A DNA stretch of 64,000 nt from Oceaniovalibus sp. ACAM 378 (GCF_008085915.1 NZ_VSJK01000020.1:1-64000), one strand, 5' to 3'. Counted from the first letter of the stretch, positions 34,514-42,932 are shown. Numbers and translations are program-made. The notes: generated by a model not told the origin, from the letters alone.

Positions 34514-35713
34514 ATGTCTTTCAAAAGCAAACATTATCCGGTGCTTGCGCTTGCGCTTTGCGCCACTCTGACCGCATTTTCGGCCCCGAGCGTCTGGGCG
34601 CAGCAGGCAGAGTCCACCACGCCGGAAAAGAACGAGATTGAACAGCTCGAAGAGGCGCTGAAACCCTATGTCATGCCAAGGTCTGGGCCGTTCCGTCCTG
34701 ATCAGATTGCCATCGGGCAGGCAGCGGCCATCTCAGCTTGGGCAGGATCGGCCCATGCCAATGCGTCATCGGAATCCTTTTCACACTGGAACGATGAAGG
34801 CGAGATCCCGCCGGTCTGCGCGACTTGCCATGCCGGAGCTGGCTTTCGTACGTTTTATGGCTTGGACGGTAGCGCGCCCGGGCTGGCCGAACATCCCGTC
34901 CCGACGGGTGGGGTCGTCGATTGCGAAACTTGCCACAATCCGGGCCTGTTGGAAGTCAAGGAAGTGCGCTTTCCCAGCGGTTTGATGCACCCCGTCGAAC
35001 CCGGAGAGGCATCGTGCCTGACCTGCCATCAAGGCCGTGCAGCCGGGACCACGGTGGAGAAGGCGGTGGCCGAGATGGCCGACGATACGCCGAACCCGGA
35101 GCTGGGTTTCATCAACCCGCACTATGCGGTCGCCGCGGCGACATGGCTGGGCGGTTACGGCGGGTCGGGGTATCATTATCCCGGCAAGGCGTATTCAGGC
35201 CGCTTTTTCCACGCCCGCCCCGTCGCCAGCTGCGCGTCCTGCCACGAGCCTCATACACTGAAGGTGGTCGAGCAATCCTGCATGACCTGTCACGAGGAAC
35301 CGGCGGCGAAGGATATCCGACTATCACGGCTCAGCTATGACGGCAGCGGAGATCTGACGAAAGGGATCAGCGCCGATATCGCTGCCAATGCGGGTGTGTT
35401 GAAACAGATGCTGGCGGACTACGCGACCAAAGTTGTCGGTATTTCGATGGTTTATGACGGACACCGCTATCCGTATTTCTTTGCCGATGTGAACGGCGAT
35501 GGCCGTGCCGACATGTCCGGCGACAACCCGACCGCCTACAGGGCGTGGACACCGCGCCTGTTGAAGGCCACCTATAACTGGAAATTCGTGACGGCAGATC
35601 CCGGTGCCTATGCGCATAATCCGCATTACGCATTGGAATTGCTGTACGATTCTATCGAGGATCTTGCAGGGACGCTGGATCGCGACATGTCTACCCTAGG
35701 CATTCAACGGTAA
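34514..35713 (+). CDS. Periplasmic pentaheme cytochrome c
   Basis: A 399-residue secreted protein with a signal peptide cleaved near VWA-QQ (about residue 29). Five CxxCH heme sites are visible: CATCH 102, CETCH 137, CLTCH 168, CASCH 240 and CMTCH 256. The C-terminal 140 residues lack heme sites and include DVNGDGRADMSGDN, a loop rich in Asp/Asn that resembles a calcium-binding motif. A function in electron transfer is certain in kind but unknown in partner. The divergent position next to an NQR-like operon suggests it accepts or donates electrons for that complex. Confidence 0.88.
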   Translation: MSFKSKHYPVLALALCATLTAFSAPSVWAQQAESTTPEKNEIEQLEEALKPYVMPRSGPFRPDQIAIGQAAAISAWAGSAHANASSESFSHWNDEGEIPPVCATCHAGAGFRTFYGLDGSAPGLAEHPVPTGGVVDCETCHNPGLLEVKEVRFPSGLMHPVEPGEASCLTCHQGRAAGTTVEKAVAEMADDTPNPELGFINPHYAVAAATWLGGYGGSGYHYPGKAYSGRFFHARPVASCASCHEPHTLKVVEQSCMTCHEEPAAKDIRLSRLSYDGSGDLTKGISADIAANAGVLKQMLADYATKVVGISMVYDGHRYPYFFADVNGDGRADMSGDNPTAYRAWTPRLLKATYNWKFVTADPGAYAHNPHYALELLYDSIEDLAGTLDRDMSTLGIQR

Positions 35714-35729
35714 GCTGACCCGAGCGGGA

Positions 35730-36313
35730 CTGGAACCCTGTTACCCGGTAGTGTTGATGGACGCGATCCGGGTCAATATCCGCAGCAACGGGGCGGTCTG
35801 CAACAAGGCGGTCTTCGTGGCCCTGGCGATCCTGCCGGACCGCACGCGTGACGTCCTGGGCCTGTGGTTTCAGGCCAACGAGGGCGCCAAGTTTTGGGCA
35901 AAGGTGCTAAACGATCTCCGCAATCGCGGTGTCCAAGGCATCCTCATTGCTGTGGTCGACGGCCTCAAGGGCTTTCCCCAGGCCATTGAGGCGGCCTTTC
36001 CAAAAACTCAGGTCCAGACGTACATCGTCCATCTGCTGCGCCACTCCATGAGCTTTGCCAGCTACAAGGATCGCAAGGCCGTGGCGACAGCGCTGAAGGC
36101 GGTCTACACGGCCTTGGACGCCGGAGCGGCAGAGGCCGCGCTGGCCGAGTTCTTCGCACTCGAGGCCACTCCCCAATCGATGAGGCGGCAGCGAAATTGA
36201 TTTATCTGGCGCTCAATGCTACATCCAATAAGTGTAGGCGCTCCGTGCGAGAATGGCACGCTGTCAAAAGCCAGTTCGCCATCACGTTCGAAGAACTCTT
36301 CCCAATGGCGTAA
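35730..36313 (+). pseudogene. IS256-family transposase C-terminal fragment
   Basis: The frame from about 35730 reads YPVVLMDAIRV (first catalytic Asp), NKAVFVALAILPDRTRDVLG, an IAVVDGLKGFPQAIEAAFP segment (second Asp) and VHLLRHSMSFASYKDRK. A frameshift near 36175 moves the end (KLIYLALNATSN, then FAITFEELFPMA) to another frame, stopping at 36313. The N-terminal 170 or so residues are missing. It lies directly downstream of the cytochrome gene. Confidence 0.85.
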
Positions 36314-36488
36314 TAAAACGCGTCAGGGCGGCGCTGTTGCGCAAATCGGGCAAAGGCCGCAATGCCCCTTTCGCCGGAGACACTTATCCTACGGCCATTG
36401 TGACGGGTATGCCGAGTGCCGTGAAACGGTTCAGCACCGCAGCGCGGATCTGAACCTCGGCAACTTGGCGGTCAAAGTCACGCGCCAT

Positions 36489-36525
36489 GCATTGCCCGGC
36501 AGTCGCGCTTGCAGCGATGAGAGGG
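36489..36525 (+). repeat. Hairpin mini-element copy 4
   Basis: TGCCCGGCAG (36493-36502), hairpin TCGCGC-TT-GCAGCGA with one bulged base, then TGAGAGGG ending at 36525. It interrupts GQRL/MARDFDRQ of the transposase. The insertion appears to be 36 bp, so the frame is kept and 12 extra residues would be translated. Confidence 0.72.
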
Positions 36526-36731
36526 AGGCGCTGACCAAGCCCCTTCACACAGTTCATCTTCGTCTCAACTCGACTTCGTGGGTGATACTCGGTCCAACGC
36601 CGCCACAGTGATCGGCCGAGATATGTTGAGGCCCAGAGCGCCTCGTTGCGGGCCCTGGCTCCGGCAGTGGTCGGCTTCCACGGCATGTCGTTCCGGCGTG
36701 GCGGGATGATTGCGGCCGCACCGTGGTCGGA

Positions 36732-36768
36732 CCCTCTCGTGCATGTAAACATGCACTGCCTGGCAGTG
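36732..36768 (-). repeat. Hairpin mini-element copy 3 (inverted)
   Basis: On the minus strand it reads TGCCAGGCAG, perfect hairpin GTGCATG-TTTA-CATGCAC, then GAGAGGG. The orientation is opposite to copies 1, 2 and 4. It interrupts the transposase block CHNAI/DHGAAAIIPP and shifts the frame. Confidence 0.72.
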
Positions 36769-36977
36769 GATGGCATTGTGGCACTTCAGCGTATCAAAGG
36801 CGCCATCGGCGGTGACGGTTGCGATCTCTTGCTCCGGGTCAATCTGGTCGAGCAATTCTGGCAGCATCGGTGCATCTCCGACATTGCTGGTGGTGACCTC
36901 CACCGCCCGGATATCTCCAGTGTTTCCTCGTCGATCCCGAGGTGGATTTTGCGCCAAACCCGCCGCTTCGGGCCGCC

Positions 36978-37015
36978 CATTGCCCGGCAGTCGAAACGAA
37001 GTTTCGATGAGAGGG
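36978..37015 (+). repeat. Hairpin mini-element copy 2
   Basis: TGCCCGGCAG (36981-36990), perfect hairpin TCGAAAC-GAA-GTTTCGA (36991-37007), then TGAGAGGG ending at 37015. Inserted between the His and Gly-Gly codons of the transposase block ARKH/GGPKRR; AT stands on both sides. About 38 bp. Confidence 0.75.
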
Positions 37016-37066
37016 ATGCTTGCGCGCGTGCCACTCACCTTCAACCTTGATGCCGGTGCTGTCCAC

Positions 37067-37103
37067 TGCCCGGCAGTCGCTGCTTGCAGCGACGCGAGGG
37101 GGT
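37067..37103 (+). repeat. Hairpin mini-element copy 1
   Basis: Core TGCCCGGCAG at its left end, perfect hairpin TCGCTGC-TT-GCAGCGA (37077-37092), right part GCGAGGG. It is a 37-bp insertion between the Leu-Leu and Val-Asp-Ser codons of the IS5-type transposase, as judged from the intact flanking frames (L codon ends at 37104, V codon begins at 37066). Confidence 0.75.
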
Positions 37104-37581
37104 CAAGAGGTGCAATGGCCCCTTCGATCCGCGATACGGGACAGCCACGTTCAAGGTCTTTTGCCGGCGGCCCAGCGTGCTGAAAATTGGCACGGACCCG
37201 TCGAACCCGGCGAGCTTCAGCAGGCTCGCGACAAACCCAGTCGTTTGCCGAAGCGCCATGCCGAAGAGGACCTTGAGCGTAAGGCAGGCCTGAATGGCCG
37301 CATCCGTATAGATCGGTTGGCGGCCGCGTTTGCCCGTCGGTGCAGCCTCCCACACCATATCCGGATCGAACCAGACGCTCAGCGATCCACGCTGTTTCAG
37401 CGCGAGGTTGTAGTCATGCCAGTTCGTGGTCTTGTAGACTGTCTTTGCAGATATCCTCATGCCGCTAAGCTACCACATTGGATTCCTGTGGTGAATCCCA
37501 AGCAGGCTTTGCGCAACAAGGCCGCATCAGCTTCAAAAAGAGCCACAAAATAGAAACTTAACTGGGAAAGCAGGGAAAGAC

Positions 37582-38633
37582 TTGAAAACCAAACGCAGGG
37601 ATATTGGCCTACCGCCTTGGCAATCGCATTGTTGGGCACGCAATCCTATGCGCAGGAAAAAAATCCTGCGTTTCGTGCATGACAGCAATGGTAACATATA
37701 CGACAATCCAAACCATGCCTGCGCATCGGTCTTTGCCGGTATTGTGAACACCGGAAGCAACGTGCACTGAAGGTTGAGATTTATCCCGGCGGTCAACTTG
37801 GCACAATCGGCGAAGCAGTCCAGATGGTGCACGATGGTGTGATCGAAGTGACCAATGCCTCGATAGGAGCCCTCGCGCCTTATTATCCACGCATCGACGT
37901 TCTGAACCTGCCCTTTGCCTTCGCCAGCAATGGCGCAGCCGATATGACTTTTAATGGCCCGTTCGGTAATGCGCTGGCAAAAGATATCGAGGCAAGCTTG
38001 GGCGATGTCTTGGTTGTGGGCTATCCGGATACTGGCGGCTTGTTCGTGATTTCGAACTCGAAAAGGGAAATCTCCACGCTCGAAGAAATGAAGGGAATTC
38101 GCATGGGTACCATGACGCTGCCGTCACATCAGGCGATCATGAAGTCCCTCGGCATGGAGGCTTATCCGCTAGCCTTCTCCGAAGTCTATTAGGGGCTTCA
38201 AACCGGCGTAATCGATGGGCAGATGAATCTGATCCCGATCTTGGTTTCCGCCAAGCTTGATGAAGTGCAGAGCTATCTCACGTTGACCAACCACCTTTAA
38301 TTGCCATTCACGATGCTCTTTAACAAGACATTCTATGAAGATTTGACCGAGGATCAAAGGGATTTTATCCAAACCGCAGCGCAATCCTGCGAAGCAGCGG
38401 CCTACGGCATTTCCCATATCATTGAAGCCTCGGATCGTGGTCTGGCCGGACTGGCGGACAAGATTACAATCACAGCAAAGTCACCTAAAGATCGTACTGA
38501 GATGCGTGAAGTAACGGGCGCGGCGTTTGACAAGTTTATGCTCGAAACCCACGGCGAGGATGCGATCGCGCTGGTAGACTTCCTCAAGGCCGAAAGCGAA
38601 AAAGCAAATAATACGCGCTACTTCGGAGAATAA
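37582..38633 (+). pseudogene. dctP: TRAP solute-binding protein (DctP) pseudogene
   Basis: Remnant of a DctP gene. A signal-peptide-like segment (LAIALLGTQSYAQEKNPAF, about 37615-37670) is followed after frame damage by VEIYPGGQLGTIGEAVQMV (37770 on), LNLPFAFASN, TLEEMKGIRMG and, after an in-frame TAG (38190) and TAA (38298), LPFTMLFNKTFYEDL to the stop at 38633. At least one frameshift and two stops make it non-functional. No intact dctQ/dctM follows; the neighbouring DNA is IS6 copy C. Confidence 0.85.
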
Positions 38634-38821
38634 ACTCCACGACAAATCATCTTGGGGGCAGGGTATGACTTGCCCCCAAAATCCGCGCGCCGCGTCGTTA
38701 TCGGCCGGGCCCGAATCCTGACTCTCAATGCCAACGAAAGAAAATTTTATGCGATCGACCCTTGGGGAAACCAGATCGAGCGTTCAGCGCACGCACGCCC
38801 TGATTTGCAATGACAGTCACG

Positions 38822-39631
38822 GGGATAGTCAAGTTATCGGCGATCTTGGCAGCGAAAGTCGGGACGCCGGATCTCAAACAGCGTTTAGCTCACGAGTGAT
38901 GTCGTCCCAGATCCAATGGGCGTCGGCTCTGGATTGTCTGTAAGTAGCGGCTGAAAGGGTGTGTCGGCGCGGCCGGAAGATGTTTTGGACCTGATCATGG
39001 ACGGACAAGAACCGCTGGGCTTGGCGGGGAGATTTGAAACGACCGATGATCTTTTCTCGCCGCCGTGTCGGCCTGTGTGACCCTTCGCATCGATTGTTGA
39101 GACCTTTGTGGCTGCGATGCTCTATTCCCGCAGGAGGCTTTTTCAAGGCAGCCCCGTAGCTTCGGAGTTTATCAGTGACGATCACCCGGGGCGCACCAAA
39201 TGCTTTGAATAGCCTGCGGAAAAAGCGACTTGCCGCCCGTTTGTTGCGCCGAGGCTGCACGAGGATGTCGAGCACATCGCCACGGCTATCGACGGCGCGC
39301 CAGAGCCAATATTTCTTGCTGTTTATCGGAATAACGACTTCGTCTAAGTGCCATTTGTCCGCCGTTGCGGGACGATCCCGGCGGATTGCTTGCGCATATT
39401 TCAGCCCGAATTTCGCAACCCACGAGCGGATTGACTCGTAGCTGACCACAATTCTGCGCGCGGCCAACAGGTCCTCGGCATCGCGCAAGCTCATGGGGAA
39501 TCGGTGATAGGCCCAGACAGGGTATGCGATAATCTCTGGTGGGAAACCGTGGCCTAAGAAGGCACCAGGTTGCTTGGGTGGTCATAAGAAAACCGACCGC
39601 CACGTGCGTCCGCCCGCAACTTGACGATGCC
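38822..39631 (-). mobile_element. IS6-family element, full length with decayed start (copy C)
   Basis: The termini are imperfect inverted repeats: GGCATCGTCAAGTTGCGGG read from 39631 and GGGATAGTCAAGTTATCGG from 38822, giving about 810 bp. The transposase frame on the minus strand (38874-39494 from an internal Met) covers SIRSWVAKFGLKYAQ, WHLDEVV, VIVTDKLRS, RRREKIIGRFKS and the end RELNAV. The upstream part (FPPEIIAYPVWAYHRF) is in frame but has no good start because the first codons (MTTQATW) are frameshifted. I see no matching 8-bp target duplication. Confidence 0.85.
38874..39494 (-). CDS. IS6-family transposase (copy C)
   Basis: A 206-codon frame holding the complete DDE catalytic domain: Asp in DKWHLDEVV, Asp in VIVTDKLRS, Glu in RRREK. 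The ATG used is internal (MSLRDAEDLL); the normal N-terminal helix is encoded just upstream without a start. Activity is doubtful. IS6 transposases cut and join ends replicatively to make cointegrates. Confidence 0.7.
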   Translation of the reverse strand: MSLRDAEDLLAARRIVVSYESIRSWVAKFGLKYAQAIRRDRPATADKWHLDEVVIPINSKKYWLWRAVDSRGDVLDILVQPRRNKRAASRFFRRLFKAFGAPRVIVTDKLRSYGAALKKPPAGIEHRSHKGLNNRCEGSHRPTRRREKIIGRFKSPRQAQRFLSVHDQVQNIFRPRRHTLSAATYRQSRADAHWIWDDITRELNAV

Positions 39632-39747
39632 GTTGCTCAATGACCTGACCATCAGCATTGTTGCGGTTGCGGCTGCGCGCCTCCGTGCACTGCAGAAAAG
39701 TCGAAGGAAGGGGTGAGTGAGGCCGAGCCGCGCGATGCGATGGGCCG

Positions 39748-39770
39748 AGACCCGACAACGCAACAGTCCC
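39748..39770. repeat. 23-bp repeat, likely IS terminus
   Basis: This 23-bp stretch, which ends CAACGCAACAGTCCC, is identical to 63283-63305, and its last 11 bases are the reverse complement of 5743-5753. It probably marks the right end of an IS family with terminus GGGACTGTTGC; the internal parts of the element have been lost here. Confidence 0.55.
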
Positions 39771-39907
39771 ACTACCAGAGCCTACAGAGCCTCACGCCAG
39801 CTGACGCCTACTCCGAGCGCGGCCAGATCATTCTGAAACAACGGGAAAGGATCAAACAAAAGACCACCGAAACCCGGCGCTTGCTTCACCGAAAATCCGC
39901 CGCATAA
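39771..39907 (+). pseudogene. IS3-family integrase C-terminal fragment
   Basis: The frame reads LQSLTPADAYSERGQIILKQRERIKQKTTETRRLLHRKSAA and stops at 39907. This is the C-terminal tail typical of IS3 OrfB. Everything upstream has been replaced by the 23-bp IS end. No catalytic residue remains. Confidence 0.75.
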
Positions 39908-39984
39908 TCGCATGGACTAGATGAGCCAGAGCCTCCCTTAAATCAGGCAGCCAAATGGCCCAAAATCCCTGACGAAGGAAAATG

Positions 39985-40214
39985 CCGCCGGAATGCTACG
40001 ATGATCGCCTCCTCATCGAGCGTCAGCACCGTGGATTTCGCGTCCTTCGGCCCGGTCGGCAGATCGGCAACCGACGTCCGCTTGCACTACTTGGCCACGC
40101 CTTCTGATTGATCCCGTAGCGCGCCGAAAGCGCCCTCAGGCTCTCTTCACTATTTTGTATTGCTCGACGGATTGCCTCAGTCGTCGTGGCGCTGCCGTGA
40201 AAAATCTGGCCCAT
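39985..40214 (-). pseudogene. IS481-family transposase N-terminal fragment
   Basis: From ATG 40214 the frame reads MGQIFHGSATTTEAIRRAIQ, then ESLRALSARYGINQK, the helix-turn-helix of IS481-type transposases. After a frameshift near 40095 the reading continues as PKDAKSTVLTLDEEAIIVAF to about 39985. The DDE domain is absent. Confidence 0.8.
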
Positions 40215-40274
40215 AGTGCCTCCTTCCAGTCCAACGAAAAGATTGCACCATCAAAGTCCGGGATCAAACACCTA

Positions 40275-41768
40275 ACCGGCTCACTTCTGCGTGGACATCT
40301 ATACCTTCGGGGCTATCTGGATCGCGCTCGCGCTGCCGAGATGGGATGGCCACCGCCAGATGATTTTGTCCGACACCGACCTCGACCGACTGATCTATCC
40401 GCGGACAGCGCGGGACGTTTCGAACCGTGCGACCCAGCCTGACTGGGCGTATATCCACCGTGAGCTGCGCCGCAAGGGCGTGACGTGGTCCCTGCTGTGG
40501 GAGGAATATCGCGCCAATTACCCTCAGAGCTATGGCTACTCCCGGTTCTGCGACCTTTACACGCGGTGGGAAGGCAAGCTGTCGCCGGTGATGCGTCAGC
40601 GCCATCTGTTACCCGGCAGGTGAATGCTTGCATTCACCGAGAGGGCGGCCGGCGAGTGGCTGTTTGTCGATCACGCGGGGCACACGATCGATGTGATTGA
40701 TCCCCAGACCGGCGAGGTGCGCCCTGCACAGCTGTTCGTCGCGGCGCTCGGGGCCTCAAGCTACATCTTTGCGGAGGCGGCCTGGACGCAATCCCTGCCA
40801 GATTGGATCGCGAGCCATGTGCGCGCCTTTGGCTTCCTCGGAGGTGTATGGCCCAGATTGTGTCCGGCAATCTGAAGGTCGGGGTCACAAAGGCCTGCTT
40901 CTATGACCCTGCAATCAACCGGACCTATGCGGATATGGCTACCCATTACGGCACGGCCGTGGTGCCTGCGCGGCCGCACAAACCCAAGGATAAAGCAAAG
41001 GTCGAGGCCGCGGTTTTATTGGTTGAGCGCTGGATCCTGGCGCGGCTGCGTAATCAATAATTCTTCAGCTTTGGGGACGTGAACGCTGCCATTCGCCCGC
41101 TGCTGGACCGGCTCAACGACAAGGTCTCACGCCATCTCGGGGCCAGCCGCAGGCAGCTGTTCGAGCGGTTGGACAAGCCCGTCCTGAAGCCACTGCCGGT
41201 GGCGCCTTATGTCTACGCCGAATGGAAGAAGTGCCGCGCCGGGCTCGATTACCACATCGCGATCGACAGGCATTATTATTCGGTGCCCTATCAGTTGCTG
41301 AAGAAAGAGCTGTGGGCGCGTATCACCGCCCGGACGGTCGAAGTCTTCCATATCGGCAGACGCGTGGCCTCGCATGTGCGCACTTCCGGCAACGGGCAGC
41401 ATTCCACGCAGCGCGACCACATGCCGGCACACCACAGGTTCCGCGAAGATTGGACGCCGCAGCGCCTCCAGGCCTGGGCCGCCCGTGTCGGGCCGAACGT
41501 CGCGATCTTCGCAGAGGTCGTTATGCGCGACCGCAAGCACTGTGAACAAGGCTATCGCACCTGTCTGGGCGTGATCCGGCTGGCTGACAGGTTCGGTCGA
41601 GACCGCCTCGCTGCTGCCTGCCGAAGGGCGCTTGAGATCAATGCCAGGTCCTACTCATCGGTCCAGTCCATTCTGAAGAATGGGCGGGAAAGCAAACCTC
41701 GTAACCGCGCCACGGAGGAGCCTGCCATCACCCACACCAACATCCGTGGCGCCGAATACTTCCATTGA
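40275..41768 (+). pseudogene. istA: IS21 istA transposase, disrupted
   Basis: IstA segments in order: a short piece in another frame (GYLDRARAAEMGWPPPDD), then DWAYIHRELRRKGVTW, YGYSRFCDLYTRWEGKLSPVMRQRH, the hairpin mini-element with an in-frame [26 protein letters not shown] (catalytic Asp), a frameshift near 40847, [17 protein letters not shown], a TAA at 41058, then FFSFGDVNAAIRPLL to ARSYSSVQSILKNGR and the stop at 41768. The N-terminal 100 or so residues are missing. At least four lesions, so not functional. Confidence 0.85.
40609..40645 (+). repeat. Hairpin mini-element copy 5, in istA
   Basis: Left part TTACCCGGCAG, perfect 8-bp hairpin GTGAATGC-TT-GCATTCAC (40620-40637), right part CGAGAGGG (40638-40645). 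It separates MRQRH from AGEWLFVD, which are contiguous in related IstA proteins. The insertion keeps the frame but brings a TGA at 40621. Confidence 0.75.
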
Positions 41769-42541
41769 AAGGACCCGACAAGCTCCCTCATCCAACCCTC
41801 GATCACCTGAAGGCAATGCGACTGGACCGCATGGCCGAAGCCTTAGCGGACCTTCAGGCCCAAGATGGTGCCGCCGATCTCAGCCACGCCGAATGGCTTG
41901 GTCTGCTGGTCGATCGCGAAGTCGCAAGCCGAGAAACCAAGCGCTTTGAAGCCCGGATGCGCTCCGCCAGGTTGCGCCATGTGGGTGCTTGCCCAGAAGA
42001 TGTCGATTGCCGCGCGCGGCGCGGCCTCGACAAGGCGCTGTTCCAAAGTCTACTCACCGGCAAATGGATCACCGACAAGCGCGGTCTGATCCTCACCGAC
42101 CCCTGTGGGGTCGGCAAAACCTGGCTCGGCTGCGCCCTGGCACAAGCAGCCTGTCGCGACGGTGTCACCGTGGTCTACCAGCGAATGCTGCGCCTCTTCG
42201 AAGATCTGGAACTGGCCCATGGAGACGGTCGCTTCCCCCGGTTGTTTCGCAGCATCACGAAAACCCAGCTGATGATCCTCGATGATTGGGGGCCGGACCG
42301 GCTTACCGCCACGCAGCGCCGCAATCTGATGGAGATCGTCGAGGAGCGATACGGTCGCAGCTCAATCATGATCACCAGCCAGTTGCCCATCAAAGCGTGG
42401 CATGACGTCATCGGCGAGCCGACATTTGCCGACGCCATTCTCGATCGCATCGTTCACAACGCCTACCGCATCGAGCTGGAGCGGCAATCTATGCAGAAAA
42501 CCATCGCCAAAATGGATGACGGCGAAACGCCCCAAACCTGA
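41765..42541 (+). CDS. istB: IS21 IstB helper ATPase
   Basis: A 258-residue AAA+ ATPase that assists IstA in target selection. N-terminal helical region HPTLDHLKAMRLDRMAEALADL; P-loop near residue 112; Walker B LMILDDWG near 175; sensor motif ITSQLPIKAWHDVIGEPTFADAILDRI, all typical of IstB. The P-loop reads TDPCGVGKTW, with Asp where the family has Gly, which may impair nucleotide binding. Starts 4 bases before the end of istA. Confidence 0.9.
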   Translation: MKGPDKLPHPTLDHLKAMRLDRMAEALADLQAQDGAADLSHAEWLGLLVDREVASRETKRFEARMRSARLRHVGACPEDVDCRARRGLDKALFQSLLTGKWITDKRGLILTDPCGVGKTWLGCALAQAACRDGVTVVYQRMLRLFEDLELAHGDGRFPRLFRSITKTQLMILDDWGPDRLTATQRRNLMEIVEERYGRSSIMITSQLPIKAWHDVIGEPTFADAILDRIVHNAYRIELERQSMQKTIAKMDDGETPQT

Positions 42542-42575
42542 TACCTGAAATCCGCTGCCTCAGGGCAACGCGGCA

Positions 42576-42644
42576 CAGGTGGGCGAATATCCCGGAACAG
42601 GTGGGCGCGTGTTGTCGGAATGGGTGGGCGAATGCTCCGGAATA
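42576..42644 (+). repeat. IS21 right-end multiple terminal repeats
   Basis: Three tandem sites share GGTGGGCG followed by 8-9 bases and CGGAA: at about 42576-42598, 42598-42620 and 42621-42644. IS21-family elements carry such multiple transposase-binding repeats at their ends, so the right end of the element is retained here. Confidence 0.65.
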
Positions 42645-42866
42645 CGCATGGGCAGTCTGGGAAGTTGAGGCTAGGGGTTTACGCATCCTTGTCCGGCTTT
42701 GGGTCGTCATGGGTAAGAAAGATCAACGTACAGCATTGCAGCTATCTGAACGATTTCGGGGCGGTTCCGAGGCGTCTGAAGATGCGCTTGCTCATCCTCA
42801 GACGCTTCAAGACCGCTCCTTCCGGCCTGGGCCGGTTTGTTCTGACAGCGTCACTGTCCAGCTTTT

Positions 42867-42902
42867 GGTGCCTGCCATCCCGTCGAATTGATGGCAGGCA
42901 CC
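42867..42902. terminator. Perfect 12-bp inverted repeat after cyclase operon
   Basis: GGTGCCTGCCAT and ATGGCAGGCACC flank a 12-base loop. It lies 31 bp beyond the stop of the leftward TRAP operon, where a terminator would be expected, but neither strand shows a U-tract directly after the stem. It could also be an element terminus. Confidence 0.4.
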
Positions 42903-42932
42903 GCAATAAAACCCAGTTCGGTTTTACGAGGC

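Larger units (their letters stand above)
36384..37460 (-). pseudogene. IS5-family transposase broken by four hairpin mini-elements
   Basis: A minus-strand gene from ATG 37460 (MRISAKTVYKTTNWHDYN) to a stop at 36384 (LNRFTALGIPVTMAVG). Recognisable blocks are GPLHLL, VDSTGIKVEGEWHARKH, GGPKRRVWRKIHLGIDEETLEI, SVTADGA-like and AAAIIPPRRNDMPWKP, with RVETKMNCVKGLGQRL. They are interrupted by insertions at 37067-37103, 36978-37015, about 36732-36768 and about 36489-36524. Three of these (37, 38 and 37 bp) change frame; the last (36 bp) does not. Without them the gene would be about 309 codons, a normal length for this IS group. Confidence 0.85.

Noticed and set aside
36489-37103. Mini-elements considered as a CRISPR array or integron attC sites
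   Set aside because: Spacing is irregular (tens to hundreds of bases), one copy is inverted, there are no spacers or cas/intI genes, and each lies at a break in transposase homology.
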